This document shows positions 5,384 to 6,940 of a stretch of DNA of 6,940 nucleotides, piece by piece. A program made the position numbers and the translations under genes. The notes beneath the pieces are model-generated. The model saw only the letters and a list, made by a program, of their open reading frames with translations, had not been told where the DNA came from and did no database searches. The first letter of the stretch is position 1, and every line of letters begins with the position of its first letter. Origin of the DNA: CAVYYW01 sp963772845 (GTDB lineage: Bacteria; Bacillota; Bacilli; Bacillales; Sporolactobacillaceae); NCBI GenBank assembly GCA_963772845.1, contig CAVYYW010000028.1, positions 1 through 6,940 on the forward strand, given 5' to 3'.

Positions 5384-6235
5384 ATGTTTAGTATGGAACG
5401 ATATTTTATTAACGATGGGGAAATCAACGTTCATATTACTGAATGGGGGAATCGGACGAATCCGGTCATCTTTTGTTTACATGGCCTCGGCTGCACAAGC
5501 CTTAGTTTTATTGAGGTTGCAGACCAGTTAAAGGATGAGTTCAGAATCATCTCTATTGATGCGCCGGGACATGGTAAGACGGGTTCTTTTGATAAAGGGG
5601 AAAAATATGAACTGCCATCGCTTGCAAAGTGGCTGAATAGAATCGTAGAGATGCTTGATATTGAAACGTTTTATTTCCTATCCCATTCATGGGGGAGTTT
5701 TGCAGCGTTATTTTATCTCCTTACATATCCTGAAAAAGTGAAAGGGAGCATCCTGATCGATGGCGGTTATCAAACCAAAAGGCTGAAGGATCAGTCCCTT
5801 GAGGAAGAAGTTGCTTACTATGAAAAGGACTTTGAAGAGTATGTTGAAACGTGGGAGCAATTTTTAGAAGAAGCTGTCTACGGGGAAGTAACCAGCCGGT
5901 CTGCATTACTGGACCTCGCAGCAGAAGATCTGGCTCTGAAAAAAGATAATCGATTCTATTGGCATGCACGAGGAAAAACTGCCGGCTATTTCATAAAAGC
6001 CATGCACAAGCACGAAACAGTGGACATTTACGAGAATCTTCCTTCTAATATTCTGTTGCTTAGAGCAACGCTGCCTGAATCTCAAGATGACTATAGGAAT
6101 ATGACATCTAAAATTTTTGAACAAAAAACGGGTGGAACGGTAAAGTTAATCCCTAATACCACTCACATGCTGCACTGGGATAATCCGGACTTGGTGGTTA
6201 ATGAAATCAGGGAACAATGGGCAGGGAATGAATAA
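5384..6235 (+). CDS. Alpha/beta hydrolase
   Basis: The 283-residue protein has the order of a cytosolic alpha/beta hydrolase (esterase, lactonase or C-C hydrolase type). VIFCLHGLGC (28-37) is the oxyanion-hole strand and loop, IISIDAPGHGKTG (55-67) the strand-4 signature, and LSHSWGSFAAL (99-109) the nucleophile elbow with Ser102. A helical cap spans about 134-215. HMLHWDNP (261-268) carries the catalytic His, most likely His261. The elbow is S-H-S-W-G rather than the common G-H-S-x-G, a tolerated variant. The acidic residue is less clear: Asp126 (ILIDGG) or the acidic stretch PESQDD (231-236) are candidates. AAAGG (5373-5377) is 6 bases before this ATG; the in-frame ATG at 5393 is the alternative. 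The gene follows the cysteine hydrolase by 30 bases. The substrate is not predictable. Confidence 0.9.
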   Translation: MFSMERYFINDGEINVHITEWGNRTNPVIFCLHGLGCTSLSFIEVADQLKDEFRIISIDAPGHGKTGSFDKGEKYELPSLAKWLNRIVEMLDIETFYFLSHSWGSFAALFYLLTYPEKVKGSILIDGGYQTKRLKDQSLEEEVAYYEKDFEEYVETWEQFLEEAVYGEVTSRSALLDLAAEDLALKKDNRFYWHARGKTAGYFIKAMHKHETVDIYENLPSNILLLRATLPESQDDYRNMTSKIFEQKTGGTVKLIPNTTHMLHWDNPDLVVNEIREQWAGNE

Positions 6236-6264
6236 TGAGAGAAAAATAATTAAGGTGGCTTAAG

Positions 6265-6940
6265 ATGAAGAAAATATTATTGACCTCAATAGGTCTTTTT
6301 AATAATAAAATAGAGAATGTTTTTCTCGATATGATAGAAAATCAACCCAAAGATACAAAGATATGTATTGTACCTACCGCAGCTATTAAGTTAAAACAAA
6401 ACCACCTTCGGATTATACAAGCGAAAGAAATTTTTCATAAGTTAGGCTTTATAAATGTAGAATACTTAGATGTAGAAGTTGATGATGTCACGAAATTATT
6501 TGAGTACGATGTTATATACATTGGTGGTGGCAATCCTTTTTATCTTCTCGAACAATTGAAACGTTCTGGGGCAGATAAAATCATTACCGCTATGTCTAAT
6601 AATGGGAGCATTATTATAGGAGTGAGTGCAGGGGCCATTGTTTTAGGTCCACATTTAAAAGTTATTGAGCACTTTACGCCTAAATTAAAAGAAAACGTCA
6701 AAACTACTGGACCAGGTTTGAATTTATTTTCTTTCCCCATAATGCCGCATTCCAATCGTGAGGATCTTTTTTTAAGCGAGGTATCAATTGAAGAGAGACT
6801 ACACGGACTTGAAGCAGAATTAGGTGAAAGTGTTATGAGGCTCAATGATAATGAGGCCATTTTAATAGATGGTGAAGAAATAAAAATAATGAGCGGAAGC
6901 GAACTTACCTTCACTAAACTTTTAAAAAAGTATAAGAAAT
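6265..6940 (+). CDS. Peptidase E-like S51 serine peptidase (cut by window end)
   Basis: The frame gives 225 codons plus one T at the edge, and the size suits S51 peptidases (about 200-240 residues), so probably only the stop codon is missing. This family includes dipeptidase E, which cleaves Asp-X dipeptides in the cytosol, and cyanophycinase. YIGGGNPFYLL (85-95) is the conserved glycine turn. GVSAGAIVLGP (119-129) carries the nucleophile Ser121 in the G-x-S-A-G-A elbow. FPIMPHSNRED (157-167) provides His162, and LNDNEAILIDG (193-203) is the typical C-terminal strand pair. AAGGTGG (6252-6258) lies 6 bases before the ATG. It follows the alpha/beta hydrolase by 29 bases and is probably cotranscribed. 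It is visibly more AT-rich than the kinase gene at the head of the run, which may mean separate origins. The symbol pepE is withheld because substrate specificity cannot be told. Confidence 0.88.
   Translation, partial: MKKILLTSIGLFNNKIENVFLDMIENQPKDTKICIVPTAAIKLKQNHLRIIQAKEIFHKLGFINVEYLDVEVDDVTKLFEYDVIYIGGGNPFYLLEQLKRSGADKIITAMSNNGSIIIGVSAGAIVLGPHLKVIEHFTPKLKENVKTTGPGLNLFSFPIMPHSNREDLFLSEVSIEERLHGLEAELGESVMRLNDNEAILIDGEEIKIMSGSELTFTKLLKKYKK

Overview
The window looks like chromosomal DNA of a low-to-moderate GC, Gram-positive, Bacillus-like bacterium. The evidence is strong AGGAGG-type ribosome binding sites, a TTG start, a Sec-secreted SH3b/C39 protein of Firmicute type, and AT-rich intergenic DNA. 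The organism cannot be named more closely from sequence alone.

Layout. Positions 1-1083 hold no convincing gene. This stretch is a repeat-rich intergenic zone with a dispersed ~98-bp repeat (22-119 and 913-1010), a 22-bp repeat (2-23 and 258-279), two good hairpins (218-248 and 315-333), a 20/21-bp-period array of GGCGCATAAA cores (616-716), and a palindrome/hairpin module (752-850). A macrolide-type glycosyltransferase gene (1084-2262, +) follows. Behind it is a second intergenic zone (2263-2808) with a 21-bp tandem array (2440-2570), a second copy of the palindrome/hairpin module (2587-2706), and a Rho-independent terminator (2752-2794). That terminator serves a convergent gene for a secreted SH3b plus C39-like cysteine peptidase (2809-3750, -). 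After a ~400-bp AT-rich divergent spacer comes a tight run of four + strand genes: a chloramphenicol-phosphotransferase-like P-loop kinase (4156-4782), an isochorismatase-family cysteine hydrolase (body to 5353), an alpha/beta hydrolase (5384-6235), and a peptidase E-like S51 serine peptidase (6265 to the window end, only the stop codon apparently missing). Gaps of 4 to 30 bases suggest one transcription unit.

How the parts may work together. The glycosyltransferase and the CPT-like kinase both belong to families that modify, and often inactivate, small molecules such as antibiotics. The downstream genes are generic hydrolases and a peptidase. The block reads as accessory small-molecule modification or detoxification genes rather than core metabolism. 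This is inference from families and neighbourhood; no substrate can be read from the sequence.

The most unusual features are non-coding. Two short-period arrays with the same ~21-bp spacing and a similar TGGC....AAA framework lie on either side of the glycosyltransferase gene. Each is followed by a near-identical TGGGAACGGTTyCA motif and, exactly 50 bases later, by a CTGAT...ATCAG hairpin. A second oddity is the cysteine hydrolase: its ideal ribosome binding site and GTG start are one base out of frame with the conserved protein.
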